A stretch of 15,441 nucleotides of DNA from NCBI GenBank assembly GCA_002372015.1, contig DFIA01000022.1, forward strand, positions 1-15,441. Reading direction: 5' to 3'. Positions 15,345 through 15,441 of this stretch are shown here, piece after piece. The first letter of the stretch is position 1, and each line of letters opens with the position of its first letter. This DNA comes from Bacteroidales bacterium UBA3709 (lineage in GTDB: Bacteria > Bacteroidota > Bacteroidia > Bacteroidales > UBA932). The translations under genes were made by a program, and so were the position numbers. The notes below the pieces were generated by a model. The model worked only from the letters and a program-made list of their open reading frames with translations. It was not told the DNA's origin and searched no databases.

Positions 15345-15365
15345 AAAGTTGCAGTAAAAAGTTGC
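15340..15365 (+). repeat. 13-bp tandem repeat, two exact copies
   Basis: AGTAAAAAGTTGC occurs at 15340-15352 and 15353-15365. It extends the last ten bases (GAAAAGTTGC) of the first 68-bp repeat copy, giving GTTGC every 13 bp at 15335, 15348 and 15361. Its TAA ends the reading frame of the upstream copy. It looks like slippage at the duplication joint. Confidence 0.92.
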
Positions 15366-15441
15366 ATGAAAATGAACCTTTTCGATAAGCCAGATGAGCA
15401 AAGACAAGTTTACTTGGATTTGCCATGGCGAGAAAAGTTGC
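15366..15441 (+). CDS. 5' end of an unidentified gene downstream of recJ (partial)
   Basis: An open frame begins with ATG at 15366 or, more likely, ATG 15372 (MNLFDKPDEQRQVYL and onwards, 25 codons visible) and runs off the right edge. It has no stop within the window and lies in the direction of recJ. The peptide is hydrophilic at first, with an LPWREKL stretch at the edge. I do not recognise the family. A DNA repair gene such as recQ sometimes follows recJ in this phylum, but nothing visible here proves it. Because the preceding copy of the same peptide ends in a stop after LPWREKLQ, this copy could also be another dead repeat if the array continues. The next 20 bases would decide. Confidence 0.42.
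   Translation, partial: MKMNLFDKPDEQRQVYLDLPWREKL

Larger units (their letters stand above)
15272..15441 (+). repeat. 68-bp direct repeat, two copies 102 bp apart
   Basis: Copies at 15272-15339 and 15374-15441 match at 64 of 68 positions. They differ only at positions 28, 31, 44 and 45 of the copy. Each contains the short palindrome CAAGTTTACTTG. The second copy is cut by the window edge, so the true repeat may be longer or part of a larger array. Confidence 0.95.

Noticed and set aside
15132..15407. Minus-strand open frame with repeated LLIWLIEKV
   Set aside because: It is the antisense shadow of recJ's end and of the duplicated 68-bp repeat; the plus frame has the more natural peptide and codon usage.

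Overview
The window looks like a chromosomal segment of a Bacteroidota bacterium, most likely order Bacteroidales. Upstream regions carry the -7 box TAnnTTTG typical of that phylum (ssb, lysS, recJ, the tRNA operon and the Fic gene). Strong Shine-Dalgarno sites are scarce, and TrmD has the GHYKGID variant that I recall as normal in Bacteroidetes. I cannot name a genus. Most of the window is housekeeping DNA.

Layout. Bases 1-138 hold two minus-strand tRNA genes (Thr-TGT, then Tyr-GTA, cut by the window edge) behind a good promoter. dxs (isoprenoid precursor synthesis) lies on the minus strand at 217-2082. Divergent from it is a pair of paralogous MFS transporters (2179-5267, plus), the first with a predicted two-helix insertion. 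purA (IMP to adenylosuccinate) runs on the minus strand and overlaps the second transporter tail to tail by 4 bp. Upstream of purA, and running into the end of ssb, is a 383-bp nested tandem repeat. ssb and trmD follow on the minus strand. Further right is a tight minus-strand operon lysS - SpoU-type RNA methyltransferase - aroE (13404 to 10173). recJ is divergent from lysS and reads rightward to 15254.

Accessory content. Between trmD and aroE a plus-strand gene (8687-10162) encodes an AbiEi-like N-terminal domain joined to a Fic AMP-transferase domain. It has a complete active-site loop and an intrinsic inhibitory motif. Its upstream region repeats one element three times, the last copy over the start codon, with two copies each containing a -7 box. 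I infer a self-contained, autoregulated toxin/antitoxin-like or defence module that arrived as a single-gene cargo.

Three places deserve attention: the Fic gene with its iterated control region; the nested 7 / 29-31 / about 89-bp repeat between ssb and purA; and the right edge, where the first codons of an unidentified gene after recJ are present twice, 102 bp apart in the same reading frame, the first copy lacking a start codon and ending in a stop. Functions of housekeeping genes rest on visible motifs and recalled family knowledge. No database search was possible.
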